Part shown: in pieces, positions 45,145-56,923 of the stretch | Position numbering within the stretch: position 1 is the stretch's first letter | Layout of the letters: the number at the start of each line of letters is the position of its first letter | Assembly (NCBI RefSeq): GCF_002797315.1 | Contig: NZ_KZ454936.1 | Coordinates: 2,427,645-2,491,644, forward strand | Reading direction: 5' to 3' | Source: Bacillus sp. FJAT-44742 | Lineage (GTDB): Bacteria; Bacillota; Bacilli; Bacillales; Marinococcaceae | Length of the DNA stretch: 64,000 bases | Notes under the pieces: model-generated | Seen by the model: only the letters and a program-made list of their open reading frames with translations | Told to the model about the DNA's origin: nothing | Database searches by the model: none | Program-made: the position numbers and the translations under genes

Positions 45145-45975
45145 CTATTCATCCCATAGGTGAAACTCCGTTAACTGCCCAAACAAGAAATAATTGATTA
45201 ACACCACCAGAAAACCTGCCACATTAAGATAAGCCATTGAATAGCCTCTCTGGTTCTTTACCACCCAGAAGTATAAATAGATCCCATACAGGATTAAGAT
45301 AGCGATAGAACCTAATACCTTGACATCTAGAATAGGCAATGCGTTTAGTTGCGTGGATGCCCAAACGAAGCCAAGAATTAACCCAATAAGGAGAAAGGGA
45401 AAACCAAAAGTCGTCATCACAAATGTGAGTCTTTCCATTTTCGGCAGGTTTTCCATTCTCAATAACCTTTTTCCCCACTGTTTTTGCTTAAGAAGCTGGT
45501 GCTGAAACATATACAAAACCGAGAATACAAAAGCCAGCGTAAAAGCGGCATAGGAAAGAAGGATAAAGGACACATGAATAACCAAAAGCTCAGATATCAA
45601 CAAGTCTGTTAACTGGTCTGGCACATCCCCGCTTGGGGCAAACAAACTAAACGACATAATAATAAAACCAACTACATTTGTAAAAAACACTAAAAAATCT
45701 ACCCGAAAAGACCAGTTAATAATGAGTGATAGGGTGACAAGAAGCCACGCATAAAAAAACAGCCCCTCAAAAGGGGTAATAACAGGCAGACGATCATATT
45801 GGACAGCTCTAATAATAAAAAACAGTGTTTGCAATATCCATACGATAGAAAGCAACCAGAAGGCGATTTGATTCACCCTCCGGTTGCTCTGTAGAAAATC
45901 AAGAAAATACCCGAGAACACTTAAACTATATAAAACGATGGTTACAACATAAATCACATTTGCTGTAGCAACCAC
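45145..45975 (-). CDS. hemX: HemX/CcsA-type membrane protein
   Basis: A 276-residue membrane protein with about eight hydrophobic helices, of the cytochrome-assembly family. In B. subtilis HemX lowers the amount of HemA protein, tuning heme synthesis. The CcsA-type core (FEGLFFYAWLLVTLSLI, later VHVSFILLSYAAFTLAFVF) is present. It follows hemA by 18 bp. Confidence 0.92.
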   Translation of the reverse strand: MVATANVIYVVTIVLYSLSVLGYFLDFLQSNRRVNQIAFWLLSIVWILQTLFFIIRAVQYDRLPVITPFEGLFFYAWLLVTLSLIINWSFRVDFLVFFTNVVGFIIMSFSLFAPSGDVPDQLTDLLISELLVIHVSFILLSYAAFTLAFVFSVLYMFQHQLLKQKQWGKRLLRMENLPKMERLTFVMTTFGFPFLLIGLILGFVWASTQLNALPILDVKVLGSIAILILYGIYLYFWVVKNQRGYSMAYLNVAGFLVVLINYFLFGQLTEFHLWDE

Positions 45976-45993
45976 TAGCAGAAAACCCCTCTC

Positions 45994-47382
45994 CTAAGAG
46001 CGGACGATTACATCTTTCGCGTAAGTATATGGAAGCAGTTTCTTTTTCTTTGTCCATTTCTTTTCTGCCTCTTCAACTTTGGCTTGACCCTTCTCGGCTT
46101 CTCGTGCCGTTTCCACTTCATCTTCAAGAGCAAAGATTTCTGTAAAAAGGGCCAAAGATTCTTCAGCGTCCGGTTCGCCAGCCAGCTCTTTTACTCTGGT
46201 AATAGGATCACGAAGCATTTGATTGATAATACTCTTTGTATGTTTGCGAAGGACCTTCTTATCCCGCTCAGACAATTCAGGCAGTTTTCGTTCAATGCTT
46301 TCCATTGTTTCAGCCTGAATGCTTAAAGCTTTTGTACGAAGTGCTGAAATGATAGGCACAACTCCAAGAGTTTGAACCCATTCTTTGAATATTCCTATTT
46401 CATCCTCAATCATTTCTTCAATCTTAGCGGCTTCCTTCTTTCGTTCAGCAAGATTGGCTTGAACAATGTCCTGCAAGTCATCAATATCATAAAGAAAGAC
46501 ACTGTCAATCTGAGATAAGGCCGGATCAAGGTCACGGGGGACAGCTATGTCTACCATAAACAGCGGACGCCCTTTTCTCTGCTTCTGGATGCTTTGAAGA
46601 AAGGGCTTAGTAATTACATATTCTTCTGCACCGGTAGAGGAAATTAAGATGTCTGCTGTCGCCAGACAGGATTTTAGATTATCCATGCTTTCAGCTTGTC
46701 CTAAAAACTTTTCAGCTAATTCTGCAGCCTTTGCATACGTGCGGTTCACCACAGTAACCTGTTCAGCACCATTTGCATGCAAATGCTTTGCTGTCAGCTC
46801 ACTCATTTTCCCTGCACCTAATATCAAAACCTGCTTTCCTTGAAAATCACCAAAAATTTTCTTTCCAAGCTCAACAGCCGCATAACTAACAGAAACAGGA
46901 TTGTCGTTAATCTCTGTTTCGCGGTGCGCCCTTTTTGCAAACGTAACTGCTTGTTTAAACAGTTCATTAAAGACAGTGCCTGTCGCCTGCTGTTCCTGAG
47001 CCATTGAAAAGCTGTCTTTTACTTGTCCGAGAATCTGGGTTTCTCCAAGAATCATTGAGTCCAAGCCTGTAACTACACGGAACAAATGTTGAATAGCCGC
47101 ATCGTTTTCCCGAATGTTCACATAAGGACCGAACTCTTCCACAGGAAGATCAAACCACTGAGACATAAATTTTTTAGTAAAATGACGTCCAGTATGCAGC
47201 TGATCTACTACTGTATAAATTTCAGTTCGGTTACATGTAGAAACAATCGTACACTCCAGCACACTCTTCATGTCTCGTAATGCTTGAAGAGCCTCCGGCA
47301 GCTCATTTTCCTGAAAAGAAAATTGTTCACGTATCTCTACAGGGGTTGTTTTGTAATCTAATCCAGCAACGAGGATATGCAT
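45994..47382 (-). CDS. hemA: Glutamyl-tRNA reductase
   Basis: Reduces glutamyl-tRNA to glutamate-1-semialdehyde, first step of C5 heme synthesis. Catalytic Cys in [10 protein letters not shown] (near 50), NADPH site [14 protein letters not shown] (near 190) and the C-terminal dimerisation helix are present over 462 residues. ATG 47382 is preceded by GGGGGTGG; the frame extends ten codons upstream without support. First gene of the hemAXCDBL cluster. Confidence 0.97.
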   Translation of the reverse strand: MHILVAGLDYKTTPVEIREQFSFQENELPEALQALRDMKSVLECTIVSTCNRTEIYTVVDQLHTGRHFTKKFMSQWFDLPVEEFGPYVNIRENDAAIQHLFRVVTGLDSMILGETQILGQVKDSFSMAQEQQATGTVFNELFKQAVTFAKRAHRETEINDNPVSVSYAAVELGKKIFGDFQGKQVLILGAGKMSELTAKHLHANGAEQVTVVNRTYAKAAELAEKFLGQAESMDNLKSCLATADILISSTGAEEYVITKPFLQSIQKQRKGRPLFMVDIAVPRDLDPALSQIDSVFLYDIDDLQDIVQANLAERKKEAAKIEEMIEDEIGIFKEWVQTLGVVPIISALRTKALSIQAETMESIERKLPELSERDKKVLRKHTKSIINQMLRDPITRVKELAGEPDAEESLALFTEIFALEDEVETAREAEKGQAKVEEAEKKWTKKKKLLPYTYAKDVIVRS

Positions 47383-47534
47383 TGGTTGTTCCACCCCCAC
47401 AAAATATAGCACGATGTGAAATACCTTTGATCTACTCTCACATCATTATAACTTACCCTTTATATAGGTTCTGCCTGAACAGAACTACACATTCAATTTA
47501 CCAACAAATTAAGCAGCTCTTTTACTCTTCGACA

Positions 47535-47562
47535 ATTATAACATGTCCTAGTCAGAACACAA
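47535..47562 (-). promoter_or_regulatory. Candidate hemA promoter
   Basis: TTGTGT (47557-47562), 16-bp spacer and TATAAT (47535-47540) on the minus strand, about 150 bp before hemA. The leader holds a small hairpin (GTTCTG pairing with CAGAAC) and a second TATAAT near 47445-47452 that could be an alternative promoter or half of a PerR-like site. Not proven. Confidence 0.4.
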
Positions 47563-47623
47563 AAAATAAATTGTGAACAGCAGCTGAATGCTTATGTTAC
47601 TATGAGAAACAGGGAGATGAACT

Positions 47624-47704
47624 GTGCGGCTCTGCTTTTTCATCCTTATTTTAATAGGTACTGCAGGCACGTTTTTATTCATTCATACATACAAAGAGCT
47701 ATAG
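47624..47704 (+). CDS. Possible 26-residue membrane peptide
   Basis: A GTG-start frame with GGGAG eight bases upstream encodes a single hydrophobic helix (RLCFFILILIGTAGTFLF) and a short polar tail. It lies about 70 bp before, and on the same strand as, the membrane gene at 47773. Too short for confident calling. Confidence 0.35.
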   Translation: MRLCFFILILIGTAGTFLFIHTYKEL

Positions 47705-47772
47705 TAGCCATCTACAACTACTAAACTCTTCTTACTCTCTTCAATATTACAATACGACAGGAGGAGACATTT

Positions 47773-48267
47773 ATGAGCAAAAAAGGAACCTTTCCTGGAG
47801 TCCTTTTAATAGGAACTGCACTATTGTTTATTATGGATGAGTTTCAATTACCTTTTTCAGAACAGCTTATGCAATGGCCGACCGTTTTATTGATTATTGG
47901 GCTGGCTTTTTTATGCCAAGGCCTGGTTTCAAATGACAACAATATATTTCCAGGAAGTGTTCTTATTCTTCTTGCTCTTCATTTTCATGCTTTATCATTT
48001 ATTGATGCGTGGCCGGACTATTGGGGAATGTACCCTCTTTTAATTGGTGTGGCCTTTGTTTTTACATACATGAAAACAAGAAAGGAAGGGCTGGCAGCTG
48101 GTACAGTCTTTATTCTACTTGGTGCTGGCGCTTTTTTTGCTGACGAGCTTTTTCGTTTGGCAGGTACTGAACTTGCAGGAACCTTTCAAACATTTTGGCC
48201 GTTTCTCCTTCTGATACTTGGCATGTACTTTATATTTTTCCATAATAAAAAAGCAAAAAGTAGATAA
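47773..48267 (+). CDS. LiaI/LiaF-like (DUF5668-type) membrane protein
   Basis: A 164-residue integral membrane protein with about seven short hydrophobic segments; GVLLIGTALLFIMDEFQLP, WPTVLLIIGLAFLCQG and WPFLLLILGMYFIFFHNKK repeat the WP-x-hydrophobic pattern of the LiaI/LiaF N-terminal domain. RBS AGGAGGAGA precedes the ATG. Its location between hemA and ysxC matches B. subtilis ysxD, a predicted membrane protein; it may be the orthologue, though here it is on the plus strand opposite its neighbours. Function unknown. Confidence 0.75.
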   Translation: MSKKGTFPGVLLIGTALLFIMDEFQLPFSEQLMQWPTVLLIIGLAFLCQGLVSNDNNIFPGSVLILLALHFHALSFIDAWPDYWGMYPLLIGVAFVFTYMKTRKEGLAAGTVFILLGAGAFFADELFRLAGTELAGTFQTFWPFLLLILGMYFIFFHNKKAKSR

Positions 48268-48398
48268 AATTTCCGTTAAAAGCGGAGTTACTGTTAAGGA
48301 TATAGCGTTTTGCTGCCTTTTCTTTCTTCCGAGAAACAGAGTGAGGAAGGATCCTGTTTAGGAATGCAGAGCAGATCTTCCAAAACCTTTCTCTATGC

Positions 48399-48431
48399 AA
48401 AAGACAAGAAGCCATCTGGCTTCTTGTCTTT
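48399..48431. terminator. Terminator after ysxC (bidirectional)
   Basis: A 14-bp near-perfect stem (48401-48414 with 48417-48430) with A and T flanks lies between ysxC and the plus-strand membrane gene. Confidence 0.8.
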
Positions 48432-49025
48432 TTACTTTTCGATTAACCTGTAAAGCTCTTTCCATACTTCTTCTTTTCCCTGTGCAGTTTCTGCAGAAAA
48501 CAAAATCACTTTATCCTCTGGTTCAACTTCCAATGTTTCTTTTACTTGCTTCACATGTTTTTGAATTTTTGATTTTGGCACTTTGTCAGCCTTTGTAGCC
48601 ACAACAAGCACCGGTATTTCAAAATGCTTTAAATAGTCATACATTTGCTGATCATCACCTGTTGGTTTATGACGAATGTCCACAAGGAGTACTACTCCTC
48701 TAAGTTCTTCCCTGGTCTGCATATACAGTTCAATCATCTTACCCCAGGCAGCCCGTTCACCCTTCCCTACTTTGGCAAAGCCATAACCAGGAACGTCAAC
48801 AAACAGTAATCTGTCATTTATATTAAAGAAATTAAGAGTTCTTGTTTTCCCTGGGGTAGAAGATGTCCTGGCAAGATTTTTTCTATTTAGTACTTTATTA
48901 ATAAAAGATGACTTACCCACATTTGAGCGGCCTGCTAAAGCAATTTCCGGCAGCCCTGTATTTGGGTATTGTTCAGGCTTGACTGCACTAGTTACAATTT
49001 CAGCTTTTGTTACTTTTACTCTCAT
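48432..49025 (-). CDS. ysxC: Ribosome-biogenesis GTP-binding protein YsxC/EngB
   Basis: Essential small GTPase for 50S subunit assembly. G1 GRSNVGKSS (near 32-40), G3 DVPGYGFA, G4 TKADK and G5 FSAET are all intact over 197 residues. The start overlaps lonA by 26 bp, indicating coupling with lonA. Confidence 0.96.
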   Translation of the reverse strand: MRVKVTKAEIVTSAVKPEQYPNTGLPEIALAGRSNVGKSSFINKVLNRKNLARTSSTPGKTRTLNFFNINDRLLFVDVPGYGFAKVGKGERAAWGKMIELYMQTREELRGVVLLVDIRHKPTGDDQQMYDYLKHFEIPVLVVATKADKVPKSKIQKHVKQVKETLEVEPEDKVILFSAETAQGKEEVWKELYRLIEK

Positions 49026-51345
49026 TTCCCTCTCCCACTAACGCATACTTTAATACCTCATCTAGATGTGAAACCGAAATAAACTCCAAACCGTCTCGTA
49101 CACTCTTTGGAATGTCTTCCAAATCTTTTTCATTATCCTTTGGTAAAAGAATTGTTTTCAGGCCTGCCCGATGTGCACTCATCGCCTTTTCTTTTAAACC
49201 CCCGATAGGAAGCACTCTGCCGCGTAATGTAATTTCCCCGGTCATGCCCACTTCTTTTCTTACTTTTTTTCCGGTTAAGGCAGAAATTAAAGCTGTAGCC
49301 ATTGTAATCCCTGCAGACGGACCATCTTTAGGAGTTGCTCCTTCCGGAACATGGATGTGAATATCAAGATTTTCATGGAAACCGGGGTCAATCTGAAGCT
49401 CATCGGATTTGGAGCGAATATAGCTGAAAGCAGCCTGGGCAGATTCCTTCATCACATCCCCAAGTTTCCCTGTTAACGTCAATTCACCCTTTCCTTTGGC
49501 AAGGGACACTTCAATCGATAACGTATTTCCTCCTGCAGAGGTATACGCCAGCCCCGTGGCAGCACCCACCTGGTCTTCCTCTTCCGCTTTTCCATATCGG
49601 TATTGGGGTTTGCCAAGCATCTCTTCTACTGTATTCTCAGTGACAACCACTTTCTTCTTTTCACCCGACACGATGATCTTAGCTGCTTTCCTGCATACTG
49701 TAGCAAGCTGTCTTTCCAGGCTTCGGACACCAGCCTCACGAGTATAATAACGAATAACCTTTAATAATGCTTCATCCTTAACCTGAATCGTGCCCTTGGT
49801 CAAACCATGTTCCTTTACTTGTTTAGGCAGAAGGTATTCTTTTGCAATCATTTGCTTTTCAACCTCTGTATACCCTGCAATCGTTATGATTTCCATTCGG
49901 TCAAGCAGAGGTTCAGGGATTGTTCCAACATTGTTTGCGGTGGTAATAAACATCACCTTAGATAAGTCAAAAGGCTCTTCAATAAAGTGATCAGCAAAAG
50001 AATTATTTTGCTCAGGGTCTAACACTTCAAGCATGGCAGAAGCAGGGTCCCCCCGAAAATCATTGGCCATTTTATCAATCTCATCGAGTAAAAAAACAGG
50101 GTTAACCGTTCCCGCTTTTTTCATCCCTTGTATAATACGCCCAGGCATAGCCCCCACGTACGTGCGACGATGACCGCGAATTTCTGCTTCATCTCTTACC
50201 CCGCCAAGTGAAATCCGGACAAATTCTCTTTCTAAAGAACGTGCAATAGACCTGGCAAGAGAGGTCTTACCAACCCCTGGAGGACCTGCAAGACAAAGAA
50301 TCGGACCTTTCAGTTCTTTTGTCAGTTGCTGGACCGCCAGATACTCAAGCACTCTTTCTTTTACTTTATCAAGTCCATAGTGGTCAGTATCAAGAATGTT
50401 TTGGGCGTGATTAACATCAAGTCTGTCAGTCGTTTCACTTTTCCATGGAAGATTTAGTAGCCAGTCGATGTAGTTACGAATGACAGAGCTTTCTGCTGAT
50501 GTTCCGGGCATCTTCTCATACCTGTCTAACTCTCTCAGTGCCTTATCCTCTACATTTTCAGGCATGTCGGAAGCCTCGATCTTTTCCCTTAACTCTTCTA
50601 CTTCCCCGCCTTTTCCTTCTTTATCACCCAATTCTTTTTGGATGGCCTTCATTTGTTCTCTTAAATAGTATTCCTTTTGAGTCTTTTCCATGGACTTTTT
50701 AACTCTTTGCCCGATTTTCTTTTCAAGTCCCAACACTTCTTTTTCACTGTTTAAAATATCAATGATTTTCATCAGACGATCAGATACAGGTACAGTCTCA
50801 AGGAGCTCTTGCTTTTCCGAAACCTTTAAAGGCAGATGGGAGGCCACTATATCCGCCATCCGTCCCGGCTCACCGATATCCTGTACGGAAGCCAATGTTT
50901 CACTGGAGACTTTCTTTGACATCTTTACGTATTGCTCAAATTGTTGAAGAACCGTCCGCATTAAAGCTTTCTCTTCTGTATCCTCCTCTTCTGTTACATT
51001 GAGGACTTTCATTTCAACTTCAAAGTACTCTTCATTATCAAGGAATCTCTCGATTTGCGCTCTCTGCAAACCTTCCACCAGCACTCTGATTGTTCCATTA
51101 GGAAGCTTTAGCATTTGTTTGACTTTCGCAAGAGTCCCTACATGGTATATATCTTTTATATCCGGTTCATCGATGGAAAGATCGGTTTGTGTCGTTAATA
51201 AAATTTCGTTATCGTCCACCATTGCCTGCTCCAACGCTTGAACGGACTTATCTCGTCCTACATCTAAATGCATGACCATGGTCGGAAAAACAAGCAGGCC
51301 GCGAAGCGGAAGCAGTGGTATGATTCTTTTATTTTGTTCACTCAA
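49000..51345 (-). CDS. lonA: ATP-dependent protease LonA
   Basis: Soluble AAA+ serine protease for abnormal and regulatory proteins. An N-terminal substrate domain (about 8-200), AAA+ module with Walker [10 protein letters not shown] (near 350) and Walker [10 protein letters not shown], and a protease domain with catalytic Ser in [11 protein letters not shown] and Lys further on. TTG 51345 gives 781 residues and follows GGGGGTG; the start [16 protein letters not shown] matches other Lon proteins, so the longer frame to 51372 is rejected. Confidence 0.96.
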   Translation of the reverse strand: MSEQNKRIIPLLPLRGLLVFPTMVMHLDVGRDKSVQALEQAMVDDNEILLTTQTDLSIDEPDIKDIYHVGTLAKVKQMLKLPNGTIRVLVEGLQRAQIERFLDNEEYFEVEMKVLNVTEEEDTEEKALMRTVLQQFEQYVKMSKKVSSETLASVQDIGEPGRMADIVASHLPLKVSEKQELLETVPVSDRLMKIIDILNSEKEVLGLEKKIGQRVKKSMEKTQKEYYLREQMKAIQKELGDKEGKGGEVEELREKIEASDMPENVEDKALRELDRYEKMPGTSAESSVIRNYIDWLLNLPWKSETTDRLDVNHAQNILDTDHYGLDKVKERVLEYLAVQQLTKELKGPILCLAGPPGVGKTSLARSIARSLEREFVRISLGGVRDEAEIRGHRRTYVGAMPGRIIQGMKKAGTVNPVFLLDEIDKMANDFRGDPASAMLEVLDPEQNNSFADHFIEEPFDLSKVMFITTANNVGTIPEPLLDRMEIITIAGYTEVEKQMIAKEYLLPKQVKEHGLTKGTIQVKDEALLKVIRYYTREAGVRSLERQLATVCRKAAKIIVSGEKKKVVVTENTVEEMLGKPQYRYGKAEEEDQVGAATGLAYTSAGGNTLSIEVSLAKGKGELTLTGKLGDVMKESAQAAFSYIRSKSDELQIDPGFHENLDIHIHVPEGATPKDGPSAGITMATALISALTGKKVRKEVGMTGEITLRGRVLPIGGLKEKAMSAHRAGLKTILLPKDNEKDLEDIPKSVRDGLEFISVSHLDEVLKYALVGEGNESKSNKS

Positions 51346-51574
51346 TTTCTGCACCCCCAAGTATCCTAACAATTTGTAAGCAGAAAATACCCTCTTTATT
51401 TAGTCTGGGGTTAAATAAAAGAATAGTTCTGCTATTAGAGATAAAAGCTCTTCAACAGGAGAAAAAAGCTTTCTTCTTCGCCTCGTATTTCTCTATTTTT
51501 CTTGTTTTTCTGCCTGATTATATTGAAAACCGGCAGCTAAAAGTTTCTGAAATATAGGCATGTACCTATGTATA

Positions 51575-51613
51575 AAAAGCCCGCTTACCATGAAAATGAA
51601 CAGCATTGCGGGC
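51575..51613 (-). terminator. Terminator after lonB
   Basis: GCCCGC (51579-51584) pairs with GCGGGC (51608-51613) with a longer imperfect stem, followed by U on the minus strand. It separates lonB from lonA; the rest of the 51346-51702 spacer shows no gene. Confidence 0.7.
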
Positions 51614-51702
51614 ATTTTTAATTTACCGCTTACAACGTCTTTATTAATTTTATCTTACTGAATCTGCCTTTGTCTATCTAGAGCCCTGTGCTTAAAGCTG
51701 TC

Positions 51703-53379
51703 CTATATTCCGATGGGAGAAAAAGATCCTGTTGCCGGCACTACGGCTTCCTCTTCATTTTTCTCTCTCACTTCTTCTACTAGTGCAAGCTTCATGACTT
51801 CGTTAAGGCTCGCGACAGGTATCACAGTAAGGTTATCATGGCGGTGCAAGACAGTTTGATCATTCTCTTTTGGAATAATCACAGTATCAGCACCAGCTTT
51901 AAGGGCAGCTTCTACCTTAGGTACGATACCGCCAACAGGCTTCACGGATCCCATAATCCCAATTTCACCAGTCATGGCAATCGTATTTTTCACTTTTAAT
52001 CCTTTTATCGCAGAATAAATGGCAATTGCCATTGCCACACCGGCTGACGGACCATCAACAGGTGTCCCTCCTGGAAAATTAATATGAATGGAGTAATCCT
52101 GCACAGGAACATGGAGCGAGCGCAATACGGTTAATACATTTTCAACAGAACTTTTGGCCATGCTTTTTCTGCGAATGGAACGGATTTGTGTCCCAGAATT
52201 CTCTTCCTCCGCAATCCCTGTAACAGTAATATCTCCTTTGCCTTCTACTTTTCTGGCCGTTGCTTCAATTTCTAACAGCATTCCCATACCCGAACCATAC
52301 ACCGCTAGTCCATTTACATACCCAACAGCAGGGTGCTCATGAATTTTTCGTTCAGGTCTCGGGGTTAGCCTGCTGGAATGGACAACCCATTCTATATCAC
52401 TTGCCGTTATAATCTTTCGGTTATCTCCGGAAGCAAGGCCAGAGGCAATTTGGATTGTATTCACAGCTTCCCGGCCGTTTTGTGCATATTTAGCAACAAG
52501 TTCCAGGGCTTTCTCTTCAATGTCAATGCCCATTTTCTCTGAAGCCTTTTTGGCAATGACCTGCATTTCATCTGGCTGTAGAGCTCGAAAAAAGATTTCT
52601 AAACAGCGTGAGCGAATGGCCGGCGGGATTTCTTCCGGGTTTCTCGTCGTTGCCCCCACAAGGCGAAAGTCAGCCGGAAGGCCATTTTGAAAAATATCAT
52701 GTATGTGGCGGGGAATTTGTTGATTTTCTTCATTATAATAAGCACTCTCAAGAAAAACTTTTCTATCTTCCAGTACTTTTAACAGTTTATTCAATTGGAT
52801 GGAATGCAATTCGCCAATTTCATCAATAAAAAGCATTCCTCCATGTGCTTTCGTCACGGCTCCCTGCTTAGGCTGGGGAATCCCCGCCTGTCCCATAGCT
52901 CCCGCTCCTTGGTAAATAGGATCATGTACTGAACCAATTAAAGGGTCAGCGATACCTCTTTCATCAAAGCGTGCAGTAGTACCGTCCACCTCTACAAACA
53001 CTGCTTCTTTTGAAAAAGGAGAGTGCGTATTTTTTTTGGCTTCTTCAAGCACCACTCTGGCTGCAGCTGTTTTCCCCACGCCTGGCGGTCCATACACAAT
53101 AACATGCTGAGGGTTAGGGCCGCACAGAGCTGCTTTTAAAGCTCTAACCCCCTCTTCCTGTCCGATAATTTCATCAAAGTTCCCTGGCCTGACTTTTTCA
53201 GCCAAAGGCTCGCTTAGTTTTACCGATCTTAGCTTACGTAATTGATCCATTTCTTTACGAGACTCTCTGTCAATAGAGACTCGTTGTGTTCTTTGATTTT
53301 TTAGCAGGTTCCAAAAATACAGGCCGATGATGATTCCAAAAACGAGTTGGATCAACAAAGCCACAGCCGTAAAATTCAT
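51703..53379 (-). CDS. lonB: ATP-dependent protease LonB
   Basis: Membrane-anchored Lon-family protease expressed in the forespore in B. subtilis. An N-terminal hydrophobic helix (about 5-23) is followed by an AAA+ module (Walker [11 protein letters not shown] near 97-106, Walker B MLFIDEIGEL) and a protease domain with the catalytic Ser in VDGPSAGVAMA. It lacks the long substrate domain of LonA. 558 residues. Confidence 0.95.
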   Translation of the reverse strand: MNFTAVALLIQLVFGIIIGLYFWNLLKNQRTQRVSIDRESRKEMDQLRKLRSVKLSEPLAEKVRPGNFDEIIGQEEGVRALKAALCGPNPQHVIVYGPPGVGKTAAARVVLEEAKKNTHSPFSKEAVFVEVDGTTARFDERGIADPLIGSVHDPIYQGAGAMGQAGIPQPKQGAVTKAHGGMLFIDEIGELHSIQLNKLLKVLEDRKVFLESAYYNEENQQIPRHIHDIFQNGLPADFRLVGATTRNPEEIPPAIRSRCLEIFFRALQPDEMQVIAKKASEKMGIDIEEKALELVAKYAQNGREAVNTIQIASGLASGDNRKIITASDIEWVVHSSRLTPRPERKIHEHPAVGYVNGLAVYGSGMGMLLEIEATARKVEGKGDITVTGIAEEENSGTQIRSIRRKSMAKSSVENVLTVLRSLHVPVQDYSIHINFPGGTPVDGPSAGVAMAIAIYSAIKGLKVKNTIAMTGEIGIMGSVKPVGGIVPKVEAALKAGADTVIIPKENDQTVLHRHDNLTVIPVASLNEVMKLALVEEVREKNEEEAVVPATGSFSPIGI

Positions 53380-53526
53380 GGCAGATCCTCCTTCATGATC
53401 TATTCTCAGTCCCTGTTAGTATTGCTTGAGGTCCTGCAATTCATTCAAAGGGATACCAGAGATGATAAAAAGGAATGGAATCTGCTGTATGTATTAAAGA
53501 AAAAGGACATTGATAATAAAAAAAAC

Positions 53527-53548
53527 AAAACACCCCGGAAGCCCGGGG
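53527..53548 (-). terminator. Terminator after clpX
   Basis: CCCCGG (53533-53538) pairs with CCGGGG (53543-53548) around AAGC, followed by a U-rich run on the minus strand. Confidence 0.8.
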
Positions 53549-53561
53549 TATTCCTATGTGT

Positions 53562-54833
53562 TTACGCACTTTCCTTTGGTGACTTTAACGTTACTTCTTC
53601 GCCTTCTTTTGTTTTCAGGATTGGAGTTCCTTCGCCCGTGACACATTCAGCTGTGATCGTACAAGTAGCAATTTCCTCTTTTGAAGGAAGATCATACATG
53701 ACATCAAGCATGATGCCTTCAATAATAGATCGTAGGCCACGAGCTCCAGTTTTCCTTTCAATTGCTTTACGTGCAATTTCTCTAAGAGCTTCCTCTGAGA
53801 ATTCAAGTTCTACTTCATCAAGCTCAAGGAGCTTTTGATATTGTTTAACTAACGCATTTTTTGGCTTGGTAAGGATTTCAACGAGTGCTTCCTCATCAAG
53901 CTGTTCAAGACTTGAAATAACTGGAAGCCTTCCGATGAACTCTGGGATTAAACCGTAGCGAAGCAAGTCTTCCGGCAGTATTCTGCTCAAATACTCATCT
54001 TTTTCAAGGTCTGCTTTTTCAGACTCTGATCCAAATCCAATCACTTGCTTGCCAAGACGCTGTTTAATGATCTGGTCTATTCCGTCAAAGGCGCCTCCAC
54101 AAATAAAGAGAACATTACTCGTGTCAATTTGAATAAATTCCTGATGAGGGTGCTTTCTTCCCCCTTGAGGCGGAACACTTGCTGTTGTACCTTCAAGAAT
54201 CTTTAATAGTGCCTGCTGTACACCCTCACCGGAAACATCTCTAGTAATAGACGGATTTTCTGATTTTCTGGCTACTTTGTCTATTTCGTCAATGTAGATA
54301 ATGCCTTTTTCCGCTTTTTCCACGTCATAGTCAGCTGCCTGGATTAGCTTAAGAAGAATGTTTTCAACATCCTCCCCTACATAACCGGCTTCAGTTAAAG
54401 AAGTGGCGTCAGCGATGGCAAACGGTACATTTAAGATTCTTGCCAACGTTTGAGCAAGCAAGGTTTTCCCGCTTCCGGTAGGTCCAATCATACAAATATT
54501 ACTCTTAGCAAGCTCGACGTCTTCCGAGGTTTTGGCCCCGGAATTTACCCGCTTATAGTGATTATAAACCGCAACAGACAAAGATTTTTTAGCTCTTTCT
54601 TGCCCAATTACATAATCATCAAGGATCTCGTTTATTTCGTATGGTTTTGGAATTTCTTCAAATTCCACTTCCTCTTCAGTGCCTAATTCTTCTTCTACAA
54701 TTTCCGTGCAAAGCTCGATACACTCATCGCATATATATACACCAGGACCTGCTACTAGCTTCCGAACCTGATCTTGTGTTTTTCCGCAAAAAGAACATTT
54801 CAGCTGTCCTTTTTCTTCATTAAATTTAAACAT
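53562..54833 (-). CDS. clpX: ClpX ATPase subunit of ClpXP protease
   Basis: Unfoldase that feeds substrates to ClpP. N-terminal zinc-binding domain with four Cys (CSFCGKTQ and CDECIELC), Walker [11 protein letters not shown], Walker [10 protein letters not shown], sensor 2 near TGARGLRS; the ClpP-binding loop motif IGF is within [11 protein letters not shown] 54833 has AAGGGGTG six bases upstream and gives 423 residues. Follows tig. Confidence 0.97.
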   Translation of the reverse strand: MFKFNEEKGQLKCSFCGKTQDQVRKLVAGPGVYICDECIELCTEIVEEELGTEEEVEFEEIPKPYEINEILDDYVIGQERAKKSLSVAVYNHYKRVNSGAKTSEDVELAKSNICMIGPTGSGKTLLAQTLARILNVPFAIADATSLTEAGYVGEDVENILLKLIQAADYDVEKAEKGIIYIDEIDKVARKSENPSITRDVSGEGVQQALLKILEGTTASVPPQGGRKHPHQEFIQIDTSNVLFICGGAFDGIDQIIKQRLGKQVIGFGSESEKADLEKDEYLSRILPEDLLRYGLIPEFIGRLPVISSLEQLDEEALVEILTKPKNALVKQYQKLLELDEVELEFSEEALREIARKAIERKTGARGLRSIIEGIMLDVMYDLPSKEEIATCTITAECVTGEGTPILKTKEGEEVTLKSPKESA

Positions 54834-55440
54834 TCTTGTCACCCCTTACTTATATATTGTACACGAGAATCCTATCTCTAGTACAAGGAAAAAGCATTGA
54901 AAATTCTTTGGTCTGTGCAAGTATTTAAGAAGAAGAAAGAGTCCTTTCTCTATCTAAGCGGGACAATCTATTCTCTTTATAGCCTTACGCTACGAAGTCA
55001 AAAAGATTCTTCATTTCGTTATCTTCCCTTCACAGACTTCTTTCAGGCTGAAAAACCGCACGCCGGAAGATGATGTTCCTGAATTGTATCACACATACAA
55101 GCTGATTAGAAACATTATACCTAAAGGGTTCTTTTTTCCTCTTTTTCCTGCTTTTCAACCTTTTTAAACCAAAAGGGAACTCATATGTAAACCTGCATGC
55201 TTTAAGCCAACCATTGAAAGTGTTAGCCTCATTTCTATGTATTATACCTTTATCATGTAAGATAAACTTCATATTTCTTTACATTCAATAAGAACTGCCA
55301 ATTTCCTCTTTTTATACAGGAAAAAAATATTATGTGCAAAAAGTATAAATGTTATGAATTTATGCTTTTTGTCTCTGTTTTTTTAGAAGAAGAAACAAGG
55401 CACGTTAGTCCGTGCCTTGTTAATGCTTTTATCTATTAAA
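54834..55440. other. tig-clpX spacer without a supported gene
   Basis: Apart from the terminator after tig, I see no convincing gene here. An 80-codon minus-strand frame (55030-55272) lacks a ribosome site. The region presumably holds the clpX promoter; no clear class is recognisable by eye. Confidence 0.35.
55394..55421 (-). terminator. Terminator after tig
   Basis: AACAAGGCACG (55394-55404) pairs with CGTGCCTTGTT (55411-55421), with a U-rich tail on the minus strand. Confidence 0.8.
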
Positions 55441-56766
55441 TTACGCCTCTTCACTCTCAGCTTCTTCTTTCTTTTCTACAACCTTGCTGTTTTCTACAAG
55501 GAGGTCAATGGCTTTTTGCACTTTAAGATCACCTTTTAACGCGTCATCTCCGCCTTGCATAGCAAGAAGGTTTTTAATTTCATCTTTTGAGCGCTGGTAC
55601 GTTTCAGCCATTTTTTCAAGCTCTTTATCCACATCTTCATCAGATACTTCAATGTTCTCTGCTTCAGCGATTGCTTCGAGAGTAAGGTTCATTTTCACAC
55701 GCTTTTCTGCTTCTTCCTTAAATTGCTCTTTCATGCCTTCTTCGTCTGTTCCAGAGAATTGATAGTACATATCCATTGACATTCCCTGTGCCTGCAGACG
55801 CTGGCTGAACTCCTGCATCATGCGGTCTGTTTCCGTGTCAATCATTGCATCCGGAATATCAATCGTCGCATTTTCTGCTGCTTTTTCTACAACCGCATCG
55901 CGTTCGTGATGCTCTTTCGCATGCTCTTTATCATGCTTCAGACGTTTTTCAATATCTTGTTTTAATTCTTCAAGACTTTCAACTTCTTCATTTACATCTT
56001 TGGCAAACTCATCATCGAGCTCTGGCAGCTCTTTACGCTTGATGTCATGAATTTTGACTTTAAAGGTAGCTGCTTTACCTGCAAGATCTTCGGAATGGTA
56101 CTCTTCAGGGAAGTTTACCTCCACATCTTTTTCTTCGCCTGCTTTAAGGCCGACAAGCTGCTCCTCAAAACCAGGAATGAATTGACCAGAACCAATTTCT
56201 AGAGAATAGTTTTCAGCTTGTCCGCCTTCGAACGCTTCACCCTCTACAAAGCCTTCAAAATCAAAGACAGCAGTGTCGCCTTCTTGGATCTCGCCATCTT
56301 CCACAACAACAAGTTCAGCATGCTTTTCCTGAAGCTGTTTCAGTTCATTTTCAAGATCTTCGTCAGCCACTGAAATATCAAATTCTTCGACTTCAAGACC
56401 TTTGTATTCTCCCAATTCAACTTCCGGTTTTACCGTAACCGTTGCTTTGAATGTAAGGTTTTTTCCTTTTTCCATTTCATCGATATCAATTTCAGGACGA
56501 TCTACAGGCTCAATTCCTGTTTCTTCGACAGCCTCTGAATAGGCTTGTGGAAGAAGGATATCCAACGCATCCTGGTACAAAGATTCAACGCCGAATCTTT
56601 GTTCGAAGATCCCGCGTGGAACCTTTCCTTTACGGAATCCAGGTACGTTAACTTGCTTACGTACTTTTTTAAACGCTTGGTCCAGGGCTTCATCGACTTT
56701 TGCCGCTTCTACATCAACGGTTAGTATCCCCTGGTTTCCTTCTAACTTTTCCCAATTTGAACTCAT
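55441..56766 (-). CDS. tig: Trigger factor
   Basis: Ribosome-associated chaperone with peptidyl-prolyl isomerase activity. N-terminal ribosome-binding domain with [17 protein letters not shown] (about 44-60, the signature loop), FKBP-type PPIase domain (about 160-245) and a long helical C-terminal domain. 441 residues; the last 12 residues are very acidic. Upstream of clpX as in B. subtilis. Confidence 0.97.
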   Translation of the reverse strand: MSSNWEKLEGNQGILTVDVEAAKVDEALDQAFKKVRKQVNVPGFRKGKVPRGIFEQRFGVESLYQDALDILLPQAYSEAVEETGIEPVDRPEIDIDEMEKGKNLTFKATVTVKPEVELGEYKGLEVEEFDISVADEDLENELKQLQEKHAELVVVEDGEIQEGDTAVFDFEGFVEGEAFEGGQAENYSLEIGSGQFIPGFEEQLVGLKAGEEKDVEVNFPEEYHSEDLAGKAATFKVKIHDIKRKELPELDDEFAKDVNEEVESLEELKQDIEKRLKHDKEHAKEHHERDAVVEKAAENATIDIPDAMIDTETDRMMQEFSQRLQAQGMSMDMYYQFSGTDEEGMKEQFKEEAEKRVKMNLTLEAIAEAENIEVSDEDVDKELEKMAETYQRSKDEIKNLLAMQGGDDALKGDLKVQKAIDLLVENSKVVEKKEEAESEEA

Positions 56767-56923
56767 TTATACTTTCCCTCCAAGTTTCATAGGTTAATTC
56801 TCAACTATACGCTTCTTTTACAACCACTACATTATAACATAATAACCTTTCATTTCAATGATAAATGGGTCTGTGGCAAGGACAGGTAAAATATTCATAT
56901 GTTTATGGTTCATTGAAATACTA

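Noticed and set aside
55030-55272. 80-codon minus-strand frame in the tig-clpX spacer
   Set aside because: No ribosome site, an amino-acid mix typical of AT-rich non-coding DNA, and no recognisable motif.
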